From: Thamnaconus septentrionalis | Taxonomy: Eukaryota; Chordata; Actinopteri; Tetraodontiformes; Monacanthidae | NCBI GenBank assembly: GCA_009823395.1 | Contig: CM020505.1 | Span: 4,096,129-4,160,128 of the forward strand | DNA: 64,000 nucleotides | Direction of reading: 5' to 3' | Part shown: one piece after another, positions 24,956 through 36,787 of the stretch | Layout of the letters: every line of letters starts with the position of its first letter | Position numbering within the stretch: the first letter of the stretch is position 1 | Position numbers and translations under genes: made by a program | Notes under the pieces: generated by a model | Database searches by the model: none | Told to the model about the DNA's origin: nothing | The model's input: only the letters and a program-made list of their open reading frames with translations

Positions 24956-26558
24956 AACTAGCCCTGCAAGCAGGATTGAGCGGGACTGAGCCGCCCGACG
25001 CCGACGCGACCCCGATGACCCCGACCGCCTGCAATTGCCCCCGTCCTCTGCTGACGCCCGGCGACTGATGAGACAAACACGTGGATGTTTGAATGACGTC
25101 TGTACGACTTCCCTAAAGGAAACTGCAGCCATTTATGTGTGTTAAAAAGAGGAGAGATAGAAAAGGCGTTTTTGCAACCTTGGACACCTAAGCTTAGAAC
25201 TCAGCCATTTCGGCGTCTACATGAAAGATACTAGTATCATCTTTTAGCTAGGCTGTGCTGCAGTTAAATGTCTGTTGTTATGGGCGTTGTTCAATCACAA
25301 GCCAGCATTTATGACTGACATGTTTTAATAGCCTTTGATCATGTTCTGTCTGCCAGTTGAGGAAAAAAAAAGAAAAAGAATGTTACGCAATCAGTGTCCT
25401 TTATAGTGGATCTTGCATTGTCAAAGCCGATCCAATGTTCTAACTATATCCATAAATATGAAGAGTTATGAGTTAGAGTCTGGTTGGAGGGCCGTTGCAC
25501 AAAACGGTTGGAAAAAGCAAAATGTTTTTGATGATTCTTTGTAATGAAGGTCCAGACTATGTCTTACTGAATTTTCAAGCCCGTTGGACTTGCGCTTTCT
25601 GAGCCTTATGATTTTAATTTGAAAACCAAACAAGTGGGAATAACTCACTTCCTGTTTGTCGGGGACAAAGGTTAGAGGTGCAAAATGTCGGGCTTGAAGA
25701 GACGAACGCGTGGGTGTTTTCCCCATCTTTTTCGACCTTCCTAGTGGAAGCTAGGGCCATTTTAATTAGTGGCCAATTGTAGTTGGACGCCTCTTGGGGC
25801 GCGCCAAAGCGGTTGGAAAAATCACTTTTTTTTTGATGATTCTTTGTAATGGACGTCCAGTCTATGTCATACTGAATTTTCAAGCCCGTCGGACTTAGCG
25901 CTTTCTGAGCCTTGTGCTTTTAATGTGAAAACGAAAAGTGGAATAACTCACTCCCTGTTTGTCGGGCGACATAGGTTAGAGCGTCTGAAATGTCGGGCTT
26001 GAAGAGACGAACAGCGTGGGTGTTTCCCCATCTTTTTCGACCTTCCTAGTGGTAGCTAGGGCCTTTTGTAATTTTTGGACAATTGTAGTTGGACCCCTGT
26101 AGGGGCGCTAGAAGTGGAATTTTGCCTTTTGTCTTCATTTTCTTTCATTGTGTACCAGTTTCTACCTCCATACCGAATTTGGTGAGTTTTGGAGCATGTT
26201 TTGTAAATAATAAGAATAAACATAGCAAAAACAATAGGGTCTTTTCGCCATTATGCGAAAGACCAGTTCGTTTCGAACTGGTCTTCCGCTGGCTCAGTCC
26301 CTAATAAACATAGCAAATACAATAGGGTCTTTTCGCCATTATGAAAGACCAGTTCGTTCGAACTGGTCTTTCACTGGCTCAGTCCCTAATAAACATAGCA
26401 AATACAATAGGGTCTTTCGCCATTGCGAAAGACCAGTTCGTTCGAACTGGTCTTCCGCTGGCTCAGTCCCTAATAAACATAGCAAATACAATAGGGTCTT
26501 TATTATTGCGAAAGACCAGTTCGTTCGAACTGGTCTTCCGCTGGCTCAGTCCCTAATA
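24956..26558. repeat. Array unit F, X-less terminal unit
   Basis: Leader, one R (about 25232-25523), then S directly, S', tail, and four hairpin monomers. There is no X and no second R. It either keeps the form from before X arrived or has lost X by recombination between the two R copies. Confidence 0.85.
26215..26558. repeat. Four tandem 84-88-bp hairpin monomers at the array end
   Basis: Monomers start at 26215, 26303, 26388 and 26472. Each reads AATAAACATAGCAAA, then AATAGGGTC, a GACCAGTTCG...CGAACTGGTC stem of 10-12 bp with a 2-3-nt centre, then GGCTCAGTCCCTA. The outer TAGGG and CCCTA can pair around the inner stem, giving nested stems. Confidence 0.9.
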
Positions 26559-26626
26559 ATATCTTTAGAAATTTAATATTAGACGAGGTGGTCTTAAAGA
26601 CATTTTAGTGACCATCAGTGACAATA

Positions 26627-26628
26627 AA

Positions 26629-26692
<64 letters not shown>

Positions 26693-26702
26693 ATAATAAT
26701 AT
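26627..26702. repeat. Compound (AT)n(GT)n(AAT)n microsatellite
   Basis: An AT run passes into about 23 GT units (26642-26688) and then AAT units, 70 bp after the array ends. Confidence 0.9.
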
Positions 26703-29035
26703 TATCAAACCCCCTTAAAATTTTGCTTTGAGGCTTTCAGGGGTTCTAATGGGTTAACCAGGGGGGTCCGACCCTCCCCCCCGCCCCGGACCTTCTGCAT
26801 TTGGCGCACTGGTTTGTCGCATCTCTGGGACTCAGTTGAACAGATGCATCTCAGGCAAATCGAGACTCCTCCAGCGCCGCTTCTGCTGTCGCTGATTTTG
26901 CCGCCGTTTGTTTTGGGGTTGTGGTGTCAGGGGTCGCGGGGTCGGGTGACGGCGGTAGTTGTTTGATCAGATAAAGGCTTTTAGAGTAATTGCTCCTTTT
27001 TGTGCGCCGCGTAATGGAGATCTTCATCCAGGAGCGAACCCGTGAGGGGCTGCGTGATGTAACCGCCCTCTTTTTTTTTTTTTTTTCCCTTTTGACCTGC
27101 AGTCGTAGTCTCATGTTTCATTGTCTCCATTCCCACAACAATGTGAATAATGCAGCAGCACTGACTCACTAATGGCACTGCTCTCGATTCGTACAAAAAA
27201 AAAAAAAAAGGCTATCTAATTCTCAGCAAATTAGATCGTTAACAGCGCCTTAATAATGCAGCAGGCAGTGAAATTATCACAGGCCAAAGAATTCCTCTTA
27301 ATACAAAACTGTCAGTCTCCATGTTAACTTACTAGCACATTTTTCTCATTTTTAAATATATAGTTAAGGATTCTACTTGCTACTTGGTGTTTTTATTCAC
27401 TGTGTTGCTAACACTTCAAGCGGTACATTTTTCCAACATACTTGTGCCGTCACGGCTGGTGTTTGTGCTCTTCCAATTGTTGTCACTTGTCTGTGGCGGC
27501 GGCAGCAACTGATTTATTTCACCACGGACACGCAGGCTCATCTGTGGTCCGTCTTCTCACGCAAGCACATGCAATCAATTAATCTGCGATGCACTTCTGC
27601 TGAGGAAAAAGATCGGCGGGGGCCGGGGGGGGCTGGTGGTGGTGAAGTGTGTGTGTGTGTGTGTGTGCGGGGGGGGGGGGTGGCTGACATCATCACATGG
27701 CACTGGCCCCTCAGTCAGTGTTATTAGTTTATTGGTTTACTACCCCACCCCCACCCCACATCAGCAGTTGAGTGGAAAGACTGTCGCGTAGCGCTTCTTT
27801 CCCCCCAACAATGAGACTCTTTTACTGTACACACAAATAAGTTGACCTTTTTTTCCATTGGTGAAGTGATTGTGTTAGCTGACGCTAGTCTGCGCTACTT
27901 TGATGTGAGGCTTCTATCCTGACTCTACATTATTTGATAGTTTGATTTTATATCTTTTCTGCTCCCGACAATTCTTGTTTAAGGCGAGGAGAATACACAG
28001 CTGCCGACATTTCTTTTCCTTTGCACGTTGAGCTTTTGATAAAGAAAAGAAAGTGCTAATATCGTTTTGGTGTTGGCCAGAACATGCTGAGTCGTACCTG
28101 TTGAATCAGGCCTAAAATCAGCAGTACTGCATGACTCCAGTTGTGCGTTTTCAACCCCGCGCAGAAAATAGTGTTTTGCACACAATTTGCCTGTTACTGA
28201 TTGTAGGTTTGTCCTTGGAAGGTACGAGAAACCTGTGTGCACGTGCGTGAGTGTGTGCGCCTGCACAAAGCCGTCGGTAAGTTGCGAGGATGTGATTCGA
28301 GTAGGTGTGAAAGGCAAAGCTGTGGTGTTTTCCACCCTCAGCGGTGTGCAGTCAACACAACCCAATCTGGAACACACAACAATTTTTCAGCCCGTAGAGA
28401 GCGAGACGAGTCTTCCCTGAAATGCTGATCCTTCATCAGGCCATTACCTCACAAGTGTCGTACTGCTCAATGAGCAATCAAAGCTGCTTGGAAATGAAAC
28501 AAAGAATTTCTCAGACTATTTATTAAGTGCTATCCCAGTGCGCCGTTCTCTGTAGTTGCTCCAATATAGTGTTTGTTGCTGTTGCGCTCCACATATTTGA
28601 GCTTTAATCCACCGATAAATCAAGCAGCTAACGGCGGCGGAACTGCAGGCGTTTGCTTGTTTCCACACCTTATGAAACAGACATTAGTCAGGCCACATCG
28701 CAGGCCTGAGTAACCATGGCAACCTGGACTGGAACACATCTTCGAGTGGTGCTGGAGTCGTCTGAGCGGTGTTTAAGGCTGTGTCTATGTTCTGAATGGA
28801 AAATCAAAAGCTGTCTCCTGTGTTTTCAAGAGCACTGAAATGTTGGAGTGGGCGAGCCTCCCGTGCCTTTTCACAATCATTAATTATCTGCTAAAGCATG
28901 AAGGGTGACTGGCTGGATCCCCTCGTTAACTTGGTTTTTTTGGTCTTTAATGGTCCCATACGGGCAAATTAGACTTTCGACCAATAATGTCTCTTTCGTG
29001 TCAATGAGCTCCCTAGAAACAAAGTCCTGCCTTTA

Positions 29036-29300
29036 ATCGCTTTGCTTGCTGCAACTTCTGAAAATCAGCCCTTTGTGATGTCACTCACCTGGACGTGGCA
29101 TCGGTGGTTTTGTGGCGATCCACTCCACACTCCCAACCAGGAGCCCTCTGAGACCACCCTGCAGCTGCCTTGTTTTGTGAAAAATAGAAGTGAGCAGCTT
29201 GTGTCTTTTAGTTGAAGGCTGCAAACAGAGGGCTAAATATGCTTCTCTCCTCTTTTTTGGAAGATCAGTCGTGATAGGCTGTTCCACTGGGGTCCAGAAT
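29036..29300. repeat. Possible interspersed repeat shared with intron 20
   Basis: CCCTTTGTGATGTCA and, about 130 bp later, GGCTGCAAACAG...GGCTAAAT recur in the same order at about 54274-54376. This suggests two diverged copies of one dispersed element. The boundaries are approximate. Confidence 0.4.
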
Positions 29301-29776
29301 GAAAAATAAACTGCACATGGACACTACGGGACCCCCGAACTAAATGTTGCTTTAAAGGTCAGGCTTGACTTTAGAACAGTTCAAAATCAAGACCCAAATA
29401 AAAAAACAGCAGCAGCAACAACACGGTATCACGACTCCTCGTGTTGTTATGCTGCTGCTGCTGCTGCCAAACCAAGTCTCTCTTACGTGCGTGCTGCCCC
29501 TGAAAGCCGATACCCCCTCGTCGGCGCCGCCGATGACGGAGCTCCGTCACCTGCCCGCTCCAACCGACCGCCGACTCCTTCTGTGTGGCGGCGACGCACG
29601 GATTCGAAAGTGCCAGTGCGGTTGACGGACAGATAGTTTCCGTCAGCCGGGTGGAATGCAGTGAATCACCTGACCCCCACCGCCAACTGGGCGGATAATT
29701 ACGCTAGCAGACATCCCCCCACCCCTACCCCCCTACATGCAGTTTCCTTTTGAAGTCCAGGTGTGAGGTGATGTGG

Positions 29777-29858
<82 letters not shown>
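29777..29858. repeat. Long (GT)n microsatellite
   Basis: About 40 uninterrupted GT units, the longest dinucleotide run in the window. It creates false open frames of repeated Cys-Val or Thr-His. Confidence 0.95.
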
Positions 29859-29859
<1 letters not shown>

Positions 29860-30260
29860 TATCTCCGTGTGTTCTGCGTCAGTGTGTCCAAAAAAAAAGT
29901 GGCAGCCATCACCGCCGGTGATGGTTTCTGCAACGCCTTGTAAAGTCTGCACGTTTGAGCCTTTGCGCAGCTGTCAGCAGACCGCTGGGACGGCAATAAA
30001 GACAACTGTTAGCACGGAGCTCGGAGGGTGGCACCACTTTTTTCTTCGCCTTTTCCATTTATGGTAGCAAAGCACTGCAGTTTTGTGGCAGTGTATCTCA
30101 ACCCACAGAGCCGTCACTGGAAATAAAACATACTTTGCAAACGCTTAAGACACTGTTAACAGCGTTTGGACGCTCACATCACAGTTATTATCAGCCCACT
30201 AAACCTTTTTTTCTTATGTTTTTGAAAGAACTTTTTGTTGATTTTTGTTGACTTTTTATT

Positions 30261-30305
30261 GATAGAAGCACAGCTGAAGGATCTTGTCAATCCTTCAGCT
30301 GTGCT

Positions 30306-30311
<6 letters not shown>
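30261..30311. repeat. Perfect 22-bp inverted repeat (hairpin) with a 7-nt loop
   Basis: The left arm 30261-30282 (begins GATAGAAGCACAG) is fully complementary to 30290-30311. The right arm runs straight into a (CTAT)n tail. Confidence 0.9.

Positions 30312-30349
<38 letters not shown>
30306..30349. repeat. (CTAT)n microsatellite
   Basis: About ten CTAT units that begin inside the right arm of the hairpin. Confidence 0.9.
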
Positions 30350-30805
30350 AATTTTATAACTGTTTTTGTGAGATAAAAGTCAGTTTCGCTCTCTAATAAT
30401 ATGTACTCTTGCTTACTTATTTTACAGTCTCTGCTGCACGATGCCCTTTAAAACCGCTTTCAAAACTCATTCTGTTTGAAGTCAATTAGCTTCAAAACAT
30501 CAAACGGAGAAAATGTGTCACCAGCCATGTCACAGCGTATGATAATAGTGAATAAATGAATTGGATTTGGTTCCATCGGGTCCAATCCCACAGGTTTGCC
30601 ACTGGAGCCCCTTAGGTGGGCAACAAAGAAGCATGACAAAGTGGCGCATTAACCAGCCTAATTATCATGCAGTGGCGGTGCATACAAAATAGATGGATCA
30701 TAATATGCAACATGCTCCAGGAGCAAATTAGTTTTGTCCATGCACTTGTTCGTCAGGAGTAATTTTATTAGCGCCGGTTGCATTAAGCCTTTTAAAGCGG
30801 AGGAG

Positions 30806-30853
<48 letters not shown>

Positions 30854-30856
30854 TCT
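30806..30856. repeat. (CT)n microsatellite
   Basis: A CT run with two CC interruptions. Confidence 0.9.
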
Positions 30857-33800
30857 CATTGAATACCTTTTTGTGTCACAGTCACCCTATCTAATCTCTC
30901 CCTTTGATCCATGGCCATATTCTAGTTTTTGAATGTCTTTATTTGCGCCACTGTCGGATTCATTTGAGAGAACAACACTGTTTGTTCTCCGGCTGCCTGC
31001 GTCTCCGCTGTGTCTGCTGATAAGGTTTCACTGTGCCGTTCATGTGCTGTGTCCTACTGAAGAGGCCCACTTGAACTATGTATTTTTGCTGCAATTGAAA
31101 ATTAAAGAAAAAGAAGGCATATCAAGATCTGAAAAAGCCTTTGTTTTTTTTGTTTTTTAAATAAAAACTAATAATAAAGCCTGATGGATGATATCACAAT
31201 CACTCTTTTTGAATCCCAAAGGCCAAGTCTCCAACTGCAGTATTGCAGTATTTCATTGGCCGGATCAAAATGTAAACCCGCAATGTACATTTCCGTTCTC
31301 GGTGGTGAATGACTGCACACGCAGTGTTTGATGCTACTTCCGCTTTAAACACCCGGCCGAGTTTTCTCTCACTTTTGTTCTCGGTGTTGAAACTAGGGTG
31401 CTGACTATTTTCTGAGCAAGAATGTAATGTGCTCTCCTCTTGGCCGCCTTTACCGCTGGTGTCTGTTCTATTATTGGATTGCGGGCCATGTTACTGTAAC
31501 AGGGCCTGGGCATTCCCAGCAGGCATTCCTGTGCCTGGCTGATATATTGAACAATAGCTCCACGGAGCAGCGTTCTGTCCCATTTTCCTTTAATCTCACA
31601 GCCCTTTGTCTGACTCGAGTCCGGCCATTTTCCTCGGCTGAAACTAAAACAGAGGCGAAAAGTGACCTGCTTTCTCCTGCCTCCTGCGCTCCCTGTGCGC
31701 CGCCTCTATCGGCCTCTTTTCCTGATGACGCCGCTGACCGGCTGAGTCGAAGCCTGCGTCTGATGAGGGCACCTCTCAGATATTCTGACCTCTGTCCTTG
31801 TGGCTGCTTTTGGATGAAGCGGCTCCAGCGGTGATAATGTTCCTGACCGAGCAGGATGCCTCCGATCGGCTCCTCGCCCGCGGCCTCGCTGTCACTGGAA
31901 ATGTTATATTACCTCGACGCGACACATAATCCCAAAGTTTCCCCCAGAGGGGACGTCCTCCCGTGAATGGCCGTCCGCACCTGGGAGCGGACCTGTGAAG
32001 TGAACTTCGCCGACGGCGGCGTCGGCGTCGGCGCTGCAAAGCGTGTAGTGTGAACTGCTGATGAAATGGACACTGGTGACCTGTCGTCATTGTAGGGTTT
32101 TTTTTTTTGTGTCTTTTCGTGTCCAAAAGCGACACCTGCGACTCAAACATCCACCGAAGTCGAAACAACTCCACCAACCGTGTACCTGCAGTTGCCATCC
32201 AGCACCGGGTGTGGCTGCGCTGCTCGGCCGAGGGGTCCAGCGGGTTCAGCATTGGCTTTCGTTCGCGGCCGGCCCGCGCTGGCCTAATGCGTTTGCCGGT
32301 GTGGCGGCTGCGCGGCCTTGAGGCGCGCTTTTTGTGCGGGGCTAATTCAATGCCGTGGTTAAAAGCACCTTCAGGGCTCAGCTGTTAGAAAGCATGCTCT
32401 GCCCGTCAAGCTTTTCCCTCCACCTGAGGGAAACCGCGTGCTGGGAACCAGTGCACCTCGGCTTCTTCTCAGTCAAGCCAGTACAGTTTTTCACATGTGT
32501 AATGACTCAGCGAACGTGTTTTTTTTTTTTTTTTTTAGAAAACACACCCTTGGCTGTCGCACCACGTAGCTTTCCCCAAATATTCATTATGTTGATGCAA
32601 CTGAAGGCCTGTCTGATGTGATTTAATGTGTCCTGATGCCGAGCGCCCGTGTGATGAATGTTGCTTTCAAGCGAGTGGCCCGGTTAAATATTCTTTGTTA
32701 CCGGAGCCTGCAGCGTATCAAAGGAGTGTAGGTGTAACGCAAGCAGTTGGGTTTAAAGTCAGCAGGGGGAGAGAAGCTTTGTGTTCGGGAGTTACAGTGT
32801 GGGAGTGCTCAGCCATGTTAATGAATATGGATGCGTGTGTGTGTGTGTGTGTGACTTTGAATGTCATCTGTTCTTTTTTTTTTCTTGCACAATGTGGTTT
32901 CAGTGTGTTCAATTTAGATTCTGTCACTGTATTAATATAAGTTGGGCCACTGATGGTATTTGATATTGCAAAGGCCATTCCAGAAGATAGTGCACCCTGG
33001 ATCAAGTATTTTCCTCGTGTATTTTTCTGGATATGTCATGGGTAGGATAATTAATTGTGCTCCCCTGTACTCTGCGTTGAAAAGTAAATACCTGAAAATG
33101 GGTACAATTGAGACCTTTTTTTGTTTGTTTTTTTTTTTAACATATATGAGTACACAAAAAACCCCGAACATCAATAAGGTTTCAGACATTAGCGACATGC
33201 AAGTGTTTTCTCTCCCACTCTAAATTTGTTATTCAGTGCTTTCAATTGCCATGTCTAAGCTTTAATGTACTTCAGTAGTTGTATTTTAGTTCTACTGCCT
33301 GCTACTGCCATACATGTTTTGGCTTCAAGGACAATTTGGTTTCTATTTAATACACGGTGAGCAATTATCCCCTCACTGCTTTGCAAAATAGCTAAATGAA
33401 TTAATCTCTATCCGTTTTTTTTCCCTTCTGTGCCCACAAAGCCCTCTTAAAAGCGGAAAAATATGCTCAAATATTAATTCTCTTCCCCATGACATGACAT
33501 CACTGTTTTTATTTCTGAGCTGGGTTTGTCTCCGTTGTAAGCACACAGGATTGTTATTCCCACTATGCTTCTGAAAACAGCCTAATGAATTGGTTGTCCT
33601 GAAGTATTTTGGGGGGCTTTACAATCACGTTTGATCCCTGCAAATCCCTTCTCATCCCAGGAAAGGAAAATGTATAATTGGATGCTTTGGTGGTAATCCA
33701 GCTTTGGTGTAGACTCTGCTTTGTCTCGGTGCAGGATGAAGAACAGGTTGCCTTTAATGGAACGCCACCAACACAATCTCAACTCATCATTTGTTTTGTG

Positions 33801-34251
33801 TCAAAGTGTTGATGCAGTTAACGCTTGATGCCAAACCAGAGAAAAAAACAGCAAATTACATCTTGAATTATATTTTGCTGTGTCTATCAGGGAAGATTCG
33901 CTCATTTTAAGAGCTAATACATGCTTCATCTTTTTTTTTTGGAAATCCTAATACTCTATCTAATATTGTCCCTGGTGGTTTAGGGGGAGTGGAATTCGGG
34001 TTGGGGGGTCTCCCCGTCTGTGAAACTCCACTATGTTTTTTTTTGAGTGCTCCATTGACCATGTTTTGAGTGGAAAATGGGTGAAATTTAAAATTTAGGC
34101 CAAATCTTTCTTTAACAAACTATCATTGAAATAACACGTTGGCCTGCTGCATGGCTGGGCGAGCTAATGAGAGTTTGTTTTCAATCCACCAAGGCAGTGG
34201 ATGTGTGCAAAGCAGCTGACATGGATACCATGCATGAGTGATGTAATATGA

Positions 34252-34395
<144 letters not shown>

Positions 34396-36651
34396 TGAGG
34401 CTACGCAGCCGTTTTCCTCCGATACTATTTCGTCATATTAGTAGATTTTCCTTGTCACTTGTTTACATTCATTGACATGTTTTTTTCCCTTCCTATTTTT
34501 TTCTTTGGTGGAAAAATGCCACTAAAGCACATCAAATAAAAGTGGATCACAAGCAGATGGCAGTCCTGTCAGGTTGCACAATATTCTTAACGTTGCAAGA
34601 CTGTGAAAAGGTGTCTGTTCAAAAAAGTGTTTGCATAAGATTTTTGAAAAGTCCAGCTGCAGACTATTGAAACGCTCAGATTCATTTGACATTCTTTTCA
34701 CATCGCTGAATAAGAAAGCTAATAAGTCTTTAGAGAGTCTTATATAGTCTTATAAAATTAAACCAAAAATACAACAATTACATCATTTCTAGTGGCAGGA
34801 TTTTTAAGCTGTGATTCTTCACACTGCCAGGATACTGCAGGCAGGTGTCAACACTGACAGTCGCTGCCAGCCTATAACACCTTCACTGCTCCTCGTGAAC
34901 ACATCTCACATAGGAACCACATTCTGGAAGTCTGAGTCAGGGTCAGGGGGTCGGCTGAGCAGATGAGGGGCCGCCTACTTATTTCAGCCATGGCCTGTGC
35001 TGCTGACCCCTCAACTTTAACCCCTTTCCAGGGAGGCACAGAGGACCCCTGTGTGTCCGTCTGTCCCAGACAGGAGGCGCTCTGTTTTTGGTGCTCGACG
35101 CTTTCTTCCTCTGCCTGTAGCTCTGCTGTGTGAATGTCGGTGCAGTTAAAGATTTTTAGCACATGGCCAATTTGGTCGGTGAGTTGGCTAAAGTGCTGAA
35201 ATTTCAGCGGGTATCGCTCGTCCTGTGTAGTTGCAGTCATTCATTACGATTGTTCATTATCTTTGATTTGACTTTACTCAAAATGCTTGCTTGCTATTTT
35301 GAGCAGATATTAGAGTTGCCAACCGTCCCTTAAAATACAGAATTGTCCCATAATTGACAATGAAATGGTGCGTCCTGTTTTGAATCGATACAGGATGGCG
35401 TTTGTCCCCGAATTTCTGAGTTGTCTTGAACGTAAATTTATTTTCTATGCAAACTCACGTTCGTTCCCACAGAGTCTGCGTTCAAAATCATAATCTACAT
35501 AGCTGCAAAGTGGCTGTTTTAGCAGCATAGTGAAGCTAACTTGACTAATGGAGTCTTTTCCGAAAACCTTTAGTTTTATCTCCCATAATAACCTGACCAG
35601 GAGTCCACAGAACCTGTTGGAACTGTGAGGCAATTACTGGAAGGCAATTGGACAGTCTGTCTGCCACATTCAAGCAGAGTTTTCAGAGTTTTTCTCACGC
35701 TTGACAGTAGCCGCATGCCCTCCTGTGGCTAGCCACTCTGCGATGTGCATTGTTAAACGGAGCTGTTGCCAGACTTGTCAGTCTGGAAGTGAAAAAAAAA
35801 ATCCAGTGCACAAAGAGAAGCCTTCAGTGGCGTTTTTTGTGTGAGTGTCTTTTGATGAAACTCACACTGAACCAGCGCCCATCTAACCTCTTTAGCAGCA
35901 GTCATTGTCTACAACGCATACAGTCGTAGCTTCTTCCTCTGGTTCTCATTCAGCAACTGTGAGCAGTTGCTTCATAAAGAAGCTGATTGGTTATAGATAT
36001 GTTCATATGTGCTTATCCGTTAAACTTTGGTAATCAATGGAACCTTTACACTGTTCATTTATTTCTTCAGCTTTTCTTCAAAAGTATACACGCACAGTTC
36101 TGACGTGTGCTTATGTTTTTTGTTCCAAGACTTGACAAGACCAAACGTTCGGCTTTTCTGAAAATGATAACCCGTCTCCTTCATCATGAAACATGACAAT
36201 GACTGTATTCTCAAACTGACAGGACAGGAGGTTTGTGAGTGTGCGAGTGTGCAAAGCATGTTTTGAACAAACAGTGCACAAGACGAGAAAACCTCGAAGC
36301 GAGGACATTTTTGTCAGTCACCAGTTTGCTTGGCAACTTTGAAAAGTAAAGATTGCTTCTACATCAACACAGATGTGGAAGGAATGTGTTTGATCAGATC
36401 AGAAAAAAAAAAAAAAAAGTCTTTGTTGACTATATCTGAAGTGGGGAAACACAGTTTTTTGTTTCCTTTTTAAGGGACGCACTGTTTACCGGACTGAGAG
36501 TAAATGTATGAGCAGCGCCTGTAACAATCAAAGTGTCATTCGTCTCCTGCGACATGTTGCTCATCCGTCACCGTCAGGAATTGCCGTGTGTACAGCGTGT
36601 GTGTGTAATAATCTCCCCTTCTCTCGGCAGGTTCGCACACAGCCGGCCAAG

Positions 36652-36787
36652 ATGGTGGTGCTGTCGCTGAAAATCTGCGTTCGCCAGTGCAACGTGGTGA
36701 AGACGATGCAGTTCGAGCCCTCCACGGCCGTCTACGATGCCTGCCGGATCATCAGAGAGAGGGTCCCCGAGGCCCAGACCGGACAGG
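36652..36787 (+). CDS. tln2: tln2 coding exon 1 (start codon, F0)
   Basis: Encodes residues 1-45, beginning MVVLSLKICVRQCN and including MQFEPSTAVYDACR. The start is in a strong context (GCCAAGATGG) and matches the conserved talin N-terminus. The exon itself begins at 36631 after the acceptor ctctcggcag, so it carries 21 nt of 5' UTR and an earlier noncoding exon must exist. The donor gtgaga follows one base of the next codon. Confidence 0.96.

Larger units (their letters stand above)
13558..26558. repeat. 13-kb tandem array of a 1.6-2.5-kb composite repeat, six units
   Basis: The leader AACTAGCCCTGCAAGCAG recurs at 13558, 15871, 18379, 20803, 23108 and 24956, always in the same orientation. 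Unit order is leader, R (about 285 bp), X (770-885 bp), R again, S (about 304 bp), S' (about 300 bp), tail. Units E and F depart from this order. Copies are nearly identical. Open frames inside, up to 190 codons at 24073-24645, are shared fragments of R/S sequence in shifting frames and not genes. The family is not recognised. Confidence 0.93.

Noticed and set aside
26215..26558. CRISPR-like array of palindromic repeats
   Set aside because: The monomers are contiguous, without unique spacers, and the DNA is vertebrate.
26240..26560. tRNA-like B-box (GTTCGAACT) in the hairpin monomers
   Set aside because: The match lies within the palindrome itself, no A-box is placed correctly and no cloverleaf can be drawn.
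29750..30067. Open frames rich in Cys-Val or Thr-His around (GT)n runs here and near 3.7, 5.1 and 58.2 kb
   Set aside because: They are produced by dinucleotide repeats and are not proteins.
32000..32060. Relationship of the GGCGTC-rich stretch with GTGTGAACTG to the TTCACACTGGACGCG part of array units A and D
   Set aside because: The shared words are too short to claim a common element.
31427..32388. Cluster of overlapping open frames on both strands in GC-rich DNA
   Set aside because: No splice-compatible exon structure or family motif is visible; GC richness alone lengthens random frames.
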